A stretch of 64,000 bases of DNA from Megasphaera_A sueciensis (GCF_050219315.1 NZ_CP116939.1:2728001-2792000), one strand, 5' to 3'. Shown: positions 16,031 to 25,947, counted from the stretch's first letter. A program made the numbers and translations. The notes: generated by a model not told the origin, from the letters alone.

Positions 16031-16582
16031 ATGACTGGTGAACGTGTATTATTTTTGAAAGAATTTATGGAAAATCCGCGTAAAGTTGGAAGTGTAACAC
16101 CTAGCTCTAATTATTTGACAAGGACTATGTTGAAACAGCTTCCATGGGAAACTATCAATTCTATTGTCGAACTGGGTGCAGGAACCGGTGTTTTTACGCA
16201 GTATATTATAGAGCGTAAGCAACTTAACTGTCAGTTTGTTGCCGTGGAACAAGATGAGTTGATGTATTATCGGCTTAAAGTACGCTATCCTTCTATTCTT
16301 ATGGGACGGGAAGCAAAAAATCTTGCATATATTCTTTATAAACACAATCTGAAGCGTGTTGATTGTATCGTGTCGGGTCTGCCTTTTTCTAATATGGAAA
16401 AAATAGAGCGTGAACGAATTATTATGACTGTTGGCGCCGGTTTAAAGCAGGGTGGTATTTTTGTGCTATTTCAATATTCGTTACAGATGCGCAGTATGTT
16501 GAAACAATATTTCAGTGAAGTACATGTTCGTTTGGAGATGCGGAACTTTCCGCCGGCTTTTATATATGTATGCCGAAAGTGA
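16031..16582 (+). CDS. Class I SAM-dependent methyltransferase, phospholipid N-methyltransferase / rRNA dimethylase-like
   Basis: A 183-residue methyltransferase. The N-terminus FLKEFMENPRKVGSVTPSS is typical of the PmtA-like group, followed by the SAM-binding motif I VELGAGTGVFT, the acidic motif II VAVEQD and motif IV SGLPFSN, which corresponds to the NPPY/NLPY-like loop of RrmA/Ksg-type enzymes. The ATG has GGAGGAGG 7 bases upstream. It faces a convergent two-component system. Phospholipid head-group methylation is plausible from the N-terminus but not certain; an rRNA target cannot be excluded. Confidence 0.8.
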   Translation: MTGERVLFLKEFMENPRKVGSVTPSSNYLTRTMLKQLPWETINSIVELGAGTGVFTQYIIERKQLNCQFVAVEQDELMYYRLKVRYPSILMGREAKNLAYILYKHNLKRVDCIVSGLPFSNMEKIERERIIMTVGAGLKQGGIFVLFQYSLQMRSMLKQYFSEVHVRLEMRNFPPAFIYVCRK

Positions 16583-16606
16583 ATTTTTTGTAATTTTATC
16601 GGATAG

Positions 16607-16636
16607 AGCTGTGGTGCTTTGCGCCATAGCTTTTTT
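16607..16636. terminator. Terminator between convergent methyltransferase and response regulator genes
   Basis: AGCTGTGGTGC pairs with GCGCCATAGCT over a TTT loop, followed by six T. It directly abuts the stop codon of the minus-strand regulator and best serves the plus strand. Confidence 0.85.
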
Positions 16637-17323
16637 CTATCGGTGAAAACGATAACCTGCACCCCATACTGTTTCGATATACTGCGGAGAAGCAGTGTCG
16701 ATTTCAATTTTTTCACGTAGACGATTGATATGAACTGAAACAGTTGCTGTATCGCCTACGGCATCCATTCCCCATACCCGGTCAAGTAATTTTTCCTTGC
16801 TGAAGACAATGCCGGGATTTGCTGCTAAAAAAGAGAGTAGTTCAAATTCACGATTTGTAAGAAAGATTTCTTTGTCGTTAATGAAGGTGCGATGAGAATC
16901 TATTTGAATTTCAAGTCTGCCATTTCGTAAAATTTTGCTGTCGAATTCGGGGTGAGTTAATTGTTGGTATCGGGATATATGAGCTTTGACACGTGCGACT
17001 AATTCATTAGGACTGAAAGGTTTAACAACGTAATCATCCGCACCTAATCCTAAACCACGAATTTTATCAATATCTTCACGGCGTGCGGACACCATGAGAA
17101 TGGGGATATTTTTTTCTTCACGTATTTCGCGGCAAATAGTAAAACCATCTTGCCCCGGCAGCATAATATCAAGCAGAATGAGAGAATAGGTATTGTTTAG
17201 CGCTTTTTGCAACCCTATAGTACCGTTGTTGGCTATGTCTACTTTAAACTCGTTAGCTTCTAAATAATCCCGTTCTAATTCGGCAATTCCTTTATCATCT
17301 TCAATAATTAAAAGTTTCTTCAT
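16637..17323 (-). CDS. OmpR-family response regulator
   Basis: A 228-residue two-component regulator. The receiver domain has the acidic pair at Asp9-Asp10, the phosphoacceptor Asp52 in LLDIMLP and the conserved Lys101 in VVKPFSP. It is followed by a winged-helix DNA-binding domain with FLTNREFELLSFLAANPG and VHINRLREKIE. AAAGGAG precedes the ATG. The gene starts inside the end of the histidine kinase gene (23-base overlap), an order (kinase first) opposite to the usual one. It probably regulates envelope functions, judging from the neighbouring PAP2 and methyltransferase genes, but that is inference. Confidence 0.93.
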   Translation of the reverse strand: MKKLLIIEDDKGIAELERDYLEANEFKVDIANNGTIGLQKALNNTYSLILLDIMLPGQDGFTICREIREEKNIPILMVSARREDIDKIRGLGLGADDYVVKPFSPNELVARVKAHISRYQQLTHPEFDSKILRNGRLEIQIDSHRTFINDKEIFLTNREFELLSFLAANPGIVFSKEKLLDRVWGMDAVGDTATVSVHINRLREKIEIDTASPQYIETVWGAGYRFHR

Positions 17324-18809
17324 GAGAAATCTCCTTTACTTTTGGCAATTCTATACAAATAGTTAGCCCTTGCAGTGGGGCTTGCTGAGCCCAAATAAAT
17401 CCTCCCATAGCAGTAATGATTTGCTTTGCAATAGCCAAGCCAAGACCGCTGCCGTCAGCTACATTGGAACGAGCCCGATCTGCACGATAAAAACTATCAA
17501 ATAATTTAGGTAAATCTTCTTTTTTTACACCGATACCGTTGTCGGTAAAATCAAGACGCACTCGTTCAGGTGATACATCCCATAGGTTGATTGTAAGTTT
17601 ACCGATGGAGTTTCCTTTATATTTTAAACTATTTTCAATTAGATTTTCTATCACCCGCTGAAATTGCATGCAATCTATATTGACAACAGCTGGTAATGTA
17701 TGCGGTTCAAGTTTTATGGATACCCCTCGCAATTGCCATCTGATTTTGTTATCTTGTATGTAGTGATTTAGATATGTTGGAATGTTTACCATTTTCCAAT
17801 GAAAAAGAGCTTGTCCTAATTCTAACTTTGAAAATAAAAAAAGCGTATTGACAAGTTCTTCCATAGTAATAGAAGTTTGATAAATCATGGCTAAATAATG
17901 TTCCTTTTTTTCAGGAGTGTTGGCAATGCCATCAATAAGGCCGCTGGTATATCCCTTGATGTTTGTGAGAGGGGTTGAAAGATCATGAGAAATACCGGCA
18001 ATAAGCTCACGGCGATTTTTTTCATATTTTTCACGGGTTTCTTTGGCAGATTTCAATTGAAGACGCATTTTTTCAAACTCGCGGCACGTATCACCTAATT
18101 CGTCGCGAGTATCTGATACGATGGGATGGTTTAGATTCCCTTTACTGATTTCGCCAGTCAAATATCTTAATTTTTCCAAGGGTTGAATGATTTGAAATGA
18201 TAATTGACGAGAAAGATATATACCGGTGAGTATAATAATACAGGCAGCAATACTGATAATGATAAATGCCAGTGTTTCCAAGACATCTTTAAATCCATGA
18301 GGAATAAGACTGTCTTTTATAGCAAAAGGGATATTTCCGACGGCCAAGACCTGCATAGTTGTTTTTGGTGAAATATAACGGAAGATAAGTTGATGACTAT
18401 CCCATAAAAAAACAGGACCTGGTTGGGGATGTTTTTTGTGTACTTGGAGTGCTAAACTTTGGCTATCTCCTCGACTTGTTTCATAAATAAGTATATTTCC
18501 CTTAAAAATTGCAAGTTTGAGACCTTGTTCTTCTAGATTATGGCATATTTCCTGCAATTTATATGATTGAAAATCATTTTGATGATCCAATTGAGTTCGC
18601 AATTGGCTAAGAGACATTTGCAAGGATAAAGAGGAGCCGCTTTCCGGCCATAATAAAGAAACTTCTTTTTCACGTGAATTGCCAGTCATTCTTAGTCCGG
18701 TAATTATCATACCTCCGATGACCAGTAAAAGCAGCACCGGGATAAAGACCATAGTAAAATTCGAAAAAAGAAGTCGGTTGCGAACCGATAAATCACGTAT
18801 TTTTTTCAT
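17301..18809 (-). CDS. Membrane sensor histidine kinase
   Basis: A 502-residue sensor kinase: transmembrane segment around residues 17-40, an extracytoplasmic sensor region of about 140 residues, a second membrane segment near 177-200, a HAMP linker, the dimerisation domain with phosphoacceptor His275 in GISHDLSTPL, and an ATPase domain with N box NLIENSLKY, DNGIG and GSGLGLAIAK. The ATG at 18809 has GGGAGATAA upstream on the minus strand and is preferred to a longer version. It is cotranscribed with the overlapping response regulator and diverges from the PAP2 gene. Confidence 0.93.
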   Translation of the reverse strand: MKKIRDLSVRNRLLFSNFTMVFIPVLLLLVIGGMIITGLRMTGNSREKEVSLLWPESGSSLSLQMSLSQLRTQLDHQNDFQSYKLQEICHNLEEQGLKLAIFKGNILIYETSRGDSQSLALQVHKKHPQPGPVFLWDSHQLIFRYISPKTTMQVLAVGNIPFAIKDSLIPHGFKDVLETLAFIIISIAACIIILTGIYLSRQLSFQIIQPLEKLRYLTGEISKGNLNHPIVSDTRDELGDTCREFEKMRLQLKSAKETREKYEKNRRELIAGISHDLSTPLTNIKGYTSGLIDGIANTPEKKEHYLAMIYQTSITMEELVNTLFLFSKLELGQALFHWKMVNIPTYLNHYIQDNKIRWQLRGVSIKLEPHTLPAVVNIDCMQFQRVIENLIENSLKYKGNSIGKLTINLWDVSPERVRLDFTDNGIGVKKEDLPKLFDSFYRADRARSNVADGSGLGLAIAKQIITAMGGFIWAQQAPLQGLTICIELPKVKEISHEETFNY

Positions 18810-19037
18810 GGTTATCTCCCTACATCTCAAACATATAATTACACTATTATACTATAAGCCATAAATTTAAATAGAGATTAAACAAAAAATAAATATATGA
18901 TAATAGTTCATGCAGTTATAAAAAATAATATATAGCATGCGGGTACGTTGGTTAATTTTTATTTAACTCTTTTGTGTATAGTAAGTTTATGGTATACTAG
19001 TGGTTACGAAATTTGGTATACCGCCAAAGGAGATGTA

Positions 19038-19634
19038 ATGATGGATTTTTTAGTAAATGTATGGGATCCGAATAGTATGTTTTGGATTCAGCAACATGTT
19101 GTAGTGCATAGCTTTCTCACACCCCTTATGATTGGTCTTTCCGCTTCTGCAAAGAATGGAGGAATATGGGTTATTTTGGGGTTGATTTTATTTTTTCGCA
19201 AAGAGTACAGGGAAGTGGGCATCACTCTATTGGCAGCGCTTGTTTGTGTGGCTGTTTTTGGTGATGGAATATTAAAGCATACTGTTATGCGATTGCGCCC
19301 TTGTATTGACTATCCTTGGGTACCCATGGCGATTCATACTCCGGCAGTAAACGATTATTCGTTTCCATCCTGCCATTCCTATGGATCCTTTGCTTCCGCA
19401 ACTGTATTATTTTGCTATTATAAAAAATGGGGAATTTTGGCGTTTATCTTATCGGTACTCATTGCTTTTTCACGACTCTACCTCTTTGTTCATTATCCTA
19501 CAGATGTTGTAGCTGGTGCTTTGTTGGGGATTGGAACGGGTATAGGAGCATATTTTTGCGTTAAGTTTGTTGTTACATGGCGCAAAAACAGGGTTAGGCA
19601 ATATAGCAGCGTACAAAAGAATGGAGATAAGTAA
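19038..19634 (+). CDS. PAP2 superfamily membrane phosphatase
   Basis: A membrane-bound lipid phosphatase of about 198 residues. All three catalytic motifs are visible: C1 as KHTVMRLRP (K-x6-RP), C2 as PSCHS (PSGH with Gly to Cys) and C3 as SRLYLFVHYPTD (SR-x5-H-x3-D). Hydrophobic segments alternate between them. Undecaprenyl pyrophosphate or phosphatidate phosphatase activity is typical. ATGs at 19038 and 19041 are both close to AAAGGAG (19026-19032), so the start is uncertain by one codon. It diverges from the histidine kinase gene and may be its target. Confidence 0.88.
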   Translation: MMDFLVNVWDPNSMFWIQQHVVVHSFLTPLMIGLSASAKNGGIWVILGLILFFRKEYREVGITLLAALVCVAVFGDGILKHTVMRLRPCIDYPWVPMAIHTPAVNDYSFPSCHSYGSFASATVLFCYYKKWGILAFILSVLIAFSRLYLFVHYPTDVVAGALLGIGTGIGAYFCVKFVVTWRKNRVRQYSSVQKNGDK

Positions 19635-19694
19635 CCTGTATTTATTATAGATACAATATAGTGTGACTAGCGGAGGTACGGCACATTTATATTC

Positions 19695-19723
19695 TTGACA
19701 AATACTAGTCTGCATTGGATAAT
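19695..19723 (+). promoter_or_regulatory. Promoter of the TSCPD gene
   Basis: TTGACA 19695-19700, a 17-base spacer and GATAAT 19718-19723 lie about 50 bases before the start codon. Confidence 0.7.
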
Positions 19724-19775
19724 GGATTCATTGGGGATTTGTTTCCTATAGAACCATTTCAGGAGGTATTATATA

Positions 19776-20021
19776 ATGTATACATATAAACCGCAAGGAG
19801 TTTGCTCACGTGAAATTTCATTTGATATTGAGGATGGAATTGTAAAACAAGTTTCTTTTATTGGAGGGTGTTCGGGTAATTTGCAGGGAATCGGAAAGCT
19901 TGTCGAAGGCATGCGAATAGAAGATGTTATAACGAGATTGTCCGGTATTCACTGTGGAAATAAGGAAACATCTTGTCCGGATCAATTTTCTAAAGCGTTA
20001 AAAAAGTATATTCGTTCTTAA
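19776..20021 (+). CDS. TSCPD domain-containing protein (TIGR03905 family)
   Basis: An 81-residue stand-alone TSCPD domain. It opens YTYKPQGVCSREISFDI, continues FIGGCSGNLQGIGKLVEGM and ends SCPDQFSKAL, so three of the family's cysteines are in place. The same domain occurs fused to vitamin B12-dependent ribonucleotide reductases; free-standing copies such as this one have no established function and may bind metal. AGGAGG lies 8 bases before the ATG, behind a good promoter and before a strong terminator, so it is a single-gene unit. Confidence 0.88.
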   Translation: MYTYKPQGVCSREISFDIEDGIVKQVSFIGGCSGNLQGIGKLVEGMRIEDVITRLSGIHCGNKETSCPDQFSKALKKYIRS

Positions 20022-20073
20022 CGTTGTATTTGGTAATTAGGCGATATTGTTAAAAATTGTAGTAGTACTTGTT

Positions 20074-20106
20074 ACCATCTGCCGCATTTACGGCAGATGG
20101 TTTTTT
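20074..20106 (+). terminator. Rho-independent terminator after the TSCPD gene
   Basis: ACCATCTGCCG (20074-20084) pairs perfectly with 20091-20101, followed by a T run. Confidence 0.9.
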
Positions 20107-20108
20107 AT

Positions 20109-20160
20109 ATAAAAAAAACAGACAATGCCGTTACAATAAATGCAACAGTGTTGTCTGTTT
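20109..20160 (-). terminator. Rho-independent terminator after purC
   Basis: On the minus strand AAACAGACAA pairs with TTGTCTGTTT at the base of a long, partly paired hairpin (20116-20160), followed by T residues. Confidence 0.75.
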
Positions 20161-20199
20161 CTTATGAAGAAAGATGTATGCAGTGAATCCTTATTGTAT

Positions 20200-21072
20200 T
20201 TATTTAAATTCTTTACCTGTCAGCAGTTGATAAGCTTCTTTATATTTTTCAATCGTTTTGTCAATGACTTCTTGAGGCAAGAGGAAATCATTGTCTGGAT
20301 TGGCTTTCAGCCAATCACGGACAAACTGTTTATCATAAGAAGGTTGAGATTGACCGGGTTTATAGCCTGCGAGAGGCCAGAAACGAGAACTGTCAGGTGT
20401 CAGCATTTCATCGCCAAGGACGATATTGCCTGCACCATCGAGACCGAATTCAAACTTAGTGTCAGCAATGATAATGCCATGAGAAAGTGCGTAATCTGCA
20501 CATTTTTTGTAGAGGGCAAGAGTATAATCGCGTATTTTTTCGGCATATTCTCTACCTTTTCCAGGAAATGTTTTTTCAAGATATTTTATACCCTGTTCAA
20601 GGGTTACATTTTCATCATGATTGCCAATTTCAGCTTTTGTACTGGGAGTGAAAATCGGTTCAGGGAGTTTGTCTGATTCGACAAGCCCTTCCGGTAATTG
20701 AATACCGCAGACAGTCCCTGTTTCTTTATAACTTTCCCAGCCACTGCCGGTGATATAGCCGCGGACAATACATTCCATGGGAATCATGGTCAGTTTTTTA
20801 CATTTCATACTGTTGCCATTAAATTCTTCTTGTTGAAAATATTCAGGCATATCTTTAGCATCAACGGAAATCATATGATTTGGGATGATATCTTTTGTAA
20901 GATCAAACCAGAATTTGGACATTTGAGTCAAAATAGCGCCTTTTTTTGTGATGTTGTTTTTCAGAATGTGGTCAAAGGCGGAAATGCGGTCTGTGGCAAC
21001 CATGATGATGCTGTCACCGGCGTCATAGACTTCGCGCACTTTGCCTGATTTGAACGGTGTGTATTCTTTCAT
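20200..21072 (-). CDS. purC: Phosphoribosylaminoimidazole-succinocarboxamide synthase
   Basis: SAICAR synthetase, which joins CAIR and aspartate with ATP in purine synthesis. The protein (290 residues) has the N-terminal KSGKVREVYD and VATDRISAFDHIL, then MECIVRGYITGSGW, TPSTKAE, the ligand-binding IIIADTKFEFG and DEMLTPDSSRFW. ATG 21072 is preferred because GGGGGCAGAG lies in front of it; the upstream TTG overlaps that site. It is a single gene here rather than part of a pur operon, with its own terminator, and it diverges from the large regulator gene. Confidence 0.95.
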   Translation of the reverse strand: MKEYTPFKSGKVREVYDAGDSIIMVATDRISAFDHILKNNITKKGAILTQMSKFWFDLTKDIIPNHMISVDAKDMPEYFQQEEFNGNSMKCKKLTMIPMECIVRGYITGSGWESYKETGTVCGIQLPEGLVESDKLPEPIFTPSTKAEIGNHDENVTLEQGIKYLEKTFPGKGREYAEKIRDYTLALYKKCADYALSHGIIIADTKFEFGLDGAGNIVLGDEMLTPDSSRFWPLAGYKPGQSQPSYDKQFVRDWLKANPDNDFLLPQEVIDKTIEKYKEAYQLLTGKEFK

Positions 21073-21352
21073 TATCTCTGCCCCCAAATAGTAATTTTAA
21101 TGGTATATATAACCTAAATATTATCATATCATAGATTAGACTTATGGTCGATTGTTTTTTTTAAAATTCAAATATGATAAAATTTATATTACATATGTTA
21201 TGTTTTTGTTATATTTATAAAAATGTATATCAGATAATTATTTTTCTTTAGTATTTTGCGAATGATGCATTTCGTATTATGATAGTACTATAGACAACAT
21301 ATGGTATTCTAATAATTTTTGGCAGAAGTCCGACGTGGGAGAAGGAGAGAGC
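21073..21352. promoter_or_regulatory. Divergent intergenic region between purC and the large regulator
   Basis: About 280 AT-rich bases with no gene. A dyad with CGAA and TTCG arms (CGAATGATGCATTTCG, 21259-21274) stands out and recalls the CGAA half-sites of Gram-positive PurR boxes, but the match is partial and its position nearer the regulator than purC makes the assignment uncertain. Confidence 0.35.
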
Positions 21353-24300
21353 ATGAGGGATATATTAGTCAGTAAAATAACAGTACCCACTTTAGATGAT
21401 AAAGTGGTGCCAAGAAAAAAACTTTATTCAAAATTAGCAAAAATTTCCCAGTATCCCGTGACTGTTTTGACTGCTGGAGCAGGATATGGCAAGACAACAA
21501 CTTTGGTGCAATATTTATCAGGAAAACAACAGCAATTACCTTTGGGATGGTATAATCTAGGGCCGGAAGATAACAGTTTATATTTTTTTTCTATTTATTT
21601 GACAGCGGCAATGGATTTGTTATTTCCTGGGATTAAATCATGGTATTGTACCCATATAGAACAAGAAGATGATTTGAGCTGGAATATTCTTTTTTTCAGT
21701 CTTATGTTGGGAATTGAAAAATTTGATACTCTTGAGGCGGAAGGATATCTAGTCATTGATGATTGGCAAAGTGTCCAAAAAGATTCGGATATCTGCATAT
21801 TCTTTGATCGGTTTCTGGCCAGCATTCCGGCACATATTCATGTGATTATTTTATCACGGGAGTATATTAATTTACCGCAAATAGAACGATTGCGCATGAA
21901 AGGAAGCGTTCTTGATTTTTTTCCTACTGACTTTCTTTTTACTTCTGATGAAATAGAAGAATTTCTTCACTTAACTACCTCATTATCTATTGAAAAGCAA
22001 GAGATAAATATGATATGGGAGCAAACGGAAGGGTGGATTATTGTTGTCAAGTTATTGGCGAATCAATTTAAGGAAAATTCAGGGCATTTGATGATAGATG
22101 CCAGCAGTCATATTGGAATGGAACATTTTTTTGAATATTTGAGCCATGATATATTTAGCCGGCAAGCTCCGGAAATACAAAATTTTCTTATGATGACATC
22201 GCTGGTAGAAAATTTTGATTTAGCATATTGTCGGGAAATAGTTTGTCGGGAGTCACCGGTTGATGCGATTGATTTACTGGAGTCTGTGATTAAAACAGGG
22301 CTTTTTATTTCCCGTATAGGAAATCGGGTGTACCGCTACCATTCATTATTTAAAGAATTTTTACGGCTTGAAGCTATTGTTCGTTTTCAAAATATAAAAA
22401 TCATATATAAAAATATTGGAGAGTTTTATTACAAACAAAATTCCAGCGAATCGGCACTCCATTTTTATATTTTAGCAGAACAGTGGCAAAAAGCGTCTGA
22501 GATTCTGGTACAAGTTTGCCGGTATTGGGTGAACAGCGGCAGACAAAAAGTTTTTGGGGAGTATCTATTTAGATTGCCTCATACATATCAGCAAAATCCT
22601 TGTATATACTTAGCTTTGGGGGACTGGGCGCGTTTTTCCAGTTCCTATGGAAAAGCTGTCTATTGGTACAAACAAGCAGAAAAACAATTTAAGGATAAAC
22701 ATGATTTTTTAGGTTGGAGTCAGAGTTGTCATGGGTTAGGCGAGGTATATCTTGATATTATTCAACCCAATCAGGCTCAAAAATACTTGCGGCAAGCGTA
22801 TAAACTGCTGGGGGGAAGGGAGGGGAATGAAAAAGGTGAGCTTTTATATCTTATGAGTGAAAATGCAATCAACCATGGACAATCTCGCAGGGCAGAACGA
22901 TATTTACGGCTGCGTCATCATGTGCTTCCCTTTAACCGGGTTGATAAAAATAATCTGCAGGCTCGGATATTGCTGCGGACAGGTCAAATACAAAAAGTAA
23001 TAACCTTGTTGGAACGAAAATTAAAATCTGAAGATATGGATCGTACACCGTGTTCTTTTCGTGAAAGTTCATTGATTTTGTCTCTTTGTTATTCCTACAT
23101 AGGGGATGCGGAACATGCTTTGGAATATGCTCGTTCCAGTATCATTTTTGCTGATAAAATACAATCTCCTTTTATTGCAGTCATTGGTTATGTGAGAATG
23201 GGACATGCATTGCTGCTGGATTATTGCCATACTAGAGAAATTTGCCGGCAGGCCTATGAAAAGGCGCAGGTAATGGCAGATGAATTAGGGATAGAACGCG
23301 GAAAAACAGAAATATATGAAGGCCGATGTTTAATGGAGGCACTTGACGGTAACTGGACAGAAGCAGAAAAAATAGGCTTGCAAGCCATTGCCATTTCGGA
23401 AAAAGGCCATGATGCTTGGTTTACGGCTATGATGTATCATACATTAGGTATGAGTGCCGCTTTATGCTGCCATTATAGCGAAGGAGAGGCGTATTCTCTC
23501 AAAGCGTTAGCTTTATTTGAAAAATGTGGAGATTATTTTGGACAAGCTGCATGTTATTGGCAGTTAACCTATCAATATTACCGTTTGAAAGAACAAAAAA
23601 AATTTTGCAATTCATATGAAAAATTATTTTGTTACTGTAAAAAATATCATGTTTCTTTTTTATTGGAACAAAAAACTTTTTTAGGAGATGTGACGGGCTT
23701 TACGGTTGTCCCATTTCGAGAATATTATGACTTTTTACAGCAAAATTCTTTGGAATCCTGTCATTGCTTGGAACAAGAGTATTTTCCGACTTTATATATA
23801 AAGACGTTTGGTGGTTTTAAAATTTTGTGCCGGGGACAGGAAATCAGCAGTCAAAAATGGCATCGTAAAGCAGCAAAGCAATTGTTGTTTTTATTGATTG
23901 CCATGCGGGAGGCACCGGTTGACAAGGAAAAATTGATGCTGTTTCTTTGGCCGGATGTGGAAAAGAAAGTTGCACTTGGGAATTTTAAGGTTGTTTTAAA
24001 TCAATTGATAAAAATTTTGGAACCCAACCGCAAGCCGAGAGCAGAAAGCAAATTTGTTGTAAAAAAAGATGCATCCTTGCAATTAATAATCAATGCAGAA
24101 TGCTTGACTGATGTAGAACAGTTTGAACGTACTGTTATGGAAGCGGACACATGGCTCCGCAAGGATAAAGAACAAAGTAAACAGTTGTTTCTGCGGGCGC
24201 TTGCTTTGTATCAAGGCGAATATCTTGCCGGCGAATATTTGGATGATGTATCGCTGCGGGAGCGTGACCGGCTGCAGCTTATGGCGATTAAAAGTGCGGA

Positions 24301-24550
24301 AAAACTGTCAAGTTTATATATACAGCAAAAAGAATATGAACAGGCTTTTTCATGGGCAGAGCGTATATTAAAAATTGATAATTGCTGGGAAAGAGCATAT
24401 CAATTAAAGATGCAATGTTATGGGGAACAACATAATAAATCATTATTGGAACGGGTGTATCGGCAATGTGTGACAACGTTAAGGAGTGAATTAGCTATAG
24501 AGCCATCCGAAGAAACCAATCATATATATCAAACTTACAAATCCTATTGA
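21353..24550 (+). CDS. Large MalT-like ATPase regulator with SARP/BTAD C-terminal domain
   Basis: A 1065-residue signal-integrating transcription regulator. The N-terminal STAND-type NTPase has Walker A GAGYGKT near residue 45 and Walker B YLVIDDW near 130, in the style of MalT (VSKITVPTLDDKVVPRKKL at the start). The middle is a long helical array of TPR-like repeats. From about residue 815 the protein carries a winged-helix domain (FGGFKILCRGQEISSQKWHR) and a bacterial transcriptional activator domain (LALYQGEYLAGEYLDD) as in SARP proteins, instead of the LuxR-type helix-turn-helix of MalT. Start from AGAAGGAGAG. The MFS and CoA-transferase genes downstream are likely targets. Confidence 0.88.
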   Translation: MRDILVSKITVPTLDDKVVPRKKLYSKLAKISQYPVTVLTAGAGYGKTTTLVQYLSGKQQQLPLGWYNLGPEDNSLYFFSIYLTAAMDLLFPGIKSWYCTHIEQEDDLSWNILFFSLMLGIEKFDTLEAEGYLVIDDWQSVQKDSDICIFFDRFLASIPAHIHVIILSREYINLPQIERLRMKGSVLDFFPTDFLFTSDEIEEFLHLTTSLSIEKQEINMIWEQTEGWIIVVKLLANQFKENSGHLMIDASSHIGMEHFFEYLSHDIFSRQAPEIQNFLMMTSLVENFDLAYCREIVCRESPVDAIDLLESVIKTGLFISRIGNRVYRYHSLFKEFLRLEAIVRFQNIKIIYKNIGEFYYKQNSSESALHFYILAEQWQKASEILVQVCRYWVNSGRQKVFGEYLFRLPHTYQQNPCIYLALGDWARFSSSYGKAVYWYKQAEKQFKDKHDFLGWSQSCHGLGEVYLDIIQPNQAQKYLRQAYKLLGGREGNEKGELLYLMSENAINHGQSRRAERYLRLRHHVLPFNRVDKNNLQARILLRTGQIQKVITLLERKLKSEDMDRTPCSFRESSLILSLCYSYIGDAEHALEYARSSIIFADKIQSPFIAVIGYVRMGHALLLDYCHTREICRQAYEKAQVMADELGIERGKTEIYEGRCLMEALDGNWTEAEKIGLQAIAISEKGHDAWFTAMMYHTLGMSAALCCHYSEGEAYSLKALALFEKCGDYFGQAACYWQLTYQYYRLKEQKKFCNSYEKLFCYCKKYHVSFLLEQKTFLGDVTGFTVVPFREYYDFLQQNSLESCHCLEQEYFPTLYIKTFGGFKILCRGQEISSQKWHRKAAKQLLFLLIAMREAPVDKEKLMLFLWPDVEKKVALGNFKVVLNQLIKILEPNRKPRAESKFVVKKDASLQLIINAECLTDVEQFERTVMEADTWLRKDKEQSKQLFLRALALYQGEYLAGEYLDDVSLRERDRLQLMAIKSAEKLSSLYIQQKEYEQAFSWAERILKIDNCWERAYQLKMQCYGEQHNKSLLERVYRQCVTTLRSELAIEPSEETNHIYQTYKSY

Positions 24551-24553
24551 GCA

Positions 24554-24597
24554 AAAGGACTGGCATTTAGAAAAAAACTAAATGCCAGTCCTTTTTT
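24554..24597 (+). terminator. Rho-independent terminator after the large regulator
   Basis: A perfect 17-bp stem (24554-24570 with 24578-24594), a seven-A loop and a T run. Confidence 0.93.
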
Positions 24598-24723
24598 GTA
24601 ACGATTGTGTAACTTATACGTAACTTCTCCTTGTTATACTTAATACAAGAAACGCATCTGAAAATTATTCCGCGGATAGTGTTGGATGTCTTTTATAGCA
24701 GTGTATTTGAGAGGAGGATATTT

Positions 24724-25947
24724 ATGTTTGAAGAACAACGAGTTTCATCAACAAGAGCAAATGTAATTGAATTAGTTATGTTTCTTACCTATGCATTATT
24801 TGCTGTCAATTGGATTGCAGGAAGTACATTAACGCCTCAGATTATGAAATATTTTCAGTTGGATTCATTTATGTCGGCAACTTTTATTTCTAATTCCATT
24901 ACAGCAGCAAAAATTATTGGTAATTTTTGCGCAGCAGGATTACTAATTAAACTGCTACCGAGAAAAGCTATTGGGTTAGGATCTTTTATGATCGTGATTG
25001 GCAGCCTTGTTGCTATTTTGTCACCTCAATATTGGGCATTTGTATTAGGCCGCTTTATTATGGGGTTTGGAGGAGCTGTTTATGTAGTCTATTTTAGTCC
25101 GGTTGTAATCAATTACTTTAAACCAGAAACACGTCCTACCGTCAACGCTCTTAATAGTGTCGCATATAATGTCGGAGGTATGCTGGCGATGTTGGTTGTT
25201 GGTCCTGTTATCGCCGTTATGCAGACTTGGCAGGCCAGTATGGGATTCTTTGCCGGCATCAGCGGCGTTTTATTTTTGGTATGGCTTCTGGTGGGGCAGG
25301 ATTTTGCATTGAATACTGCGAACAATTCAGGAGAAAATAATGTAGTAAAGGAAGAGTATTCTTTCAGTACCGCTTTAAAGCAAAAAAACAATTGGATTTT
25401 GCCATTTACCTATTCGGGAATTTTAACATTTTATATTGTACTGCTCAATATTTTTCCTATATCAGGGACAACCGTTATCAATTCTAAAACATTAAGTGTC
25501 GTAGTTGCTTTTGGAGGTATCGTGGGTACGATCATTACCATTTTATTATCTAAAGTATACTTCAAGCGGCTGCCGGTTATACGCATCTGCGGATTTCTTC
25601 TTACTGCAGCTGGCGTGCTGATGTTTACGACAACAAATGGTTTTATTGCTTTAGCGGCAGCCTTTGCGATAGGGAATCTTATGTTTATTCCTGTAACCAG
25701 CTTGTTTATGATACCACAGGAACTGCCGAATATGACACCTGTTAAGCTGACTAAAATTATGGGCATTTTTTGGGCGTTGGCTTATATTATTGAAACCATT
25801 GTATTTTTCATCATTGGCATGGTTATTGATAAATCAGGATATGCAACAGGATTGACCGTTGCTGTTGTAGTCAGTGCGACCGCTTTTTTAGGATCATTTC
25901 TGTTGCCTGAAACAGGAAAATCAAAAAAAGAAAAAGGTAATAAATAA
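24724..25947 (+). CDS. MFS transporter, probably for a carboxylate
   Basis: A 12-segment major facilitator of 407 residues. The ATG at 24724 has GAGAGGAGG 6-8 bases upstream; longer versions run into the promoter region. The family's GRFIMGFGGAVYVVYFSPV helix and PETRPTVNAL loop are visible. It is followed after 35 bases by a CoA-transferase gene, so it probably imports the acid that the transferase activates. The exact substrate is unknown. A dyad CTTGT...ACAAG at about 24632-24650 could be an operator. Confidence 0.85.
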   Translation: MFEEQRVSSTRANVIELVMFLTYALFAVNWIAGSTLTPQIMKYFQLDSFMSATFISNSITAAKIIGNFCAAGLLIKLLPRKAIGLGSFMIVIGSLVAILSPQYWAFVLGRFIMGFGGAVYVVYFSPVVINYFKPETRPTVNALNSVAYNVGGMLAMLVVGPVIAVMQTWQASMGFFAGISGVLFLVWLLVGQDFALNTANNSGENNVVKEEYSFSTALKQKNNWILPFTYSGILTFYIVLLNIFPISGTTVINSKTLSVVVAFGGIVGTIITILLSKVYFKRLPVIRICGFLLTAAGVLMFTTTNGFIALAAAFAIGNLMFIPVTSLFMIPQELPNMTPVKLTKIMGIFWALAYIIETIVFFIIGMVIDKSGYATGLTVAVVVSATAFLGSFLLPETGKSKKEKGNK

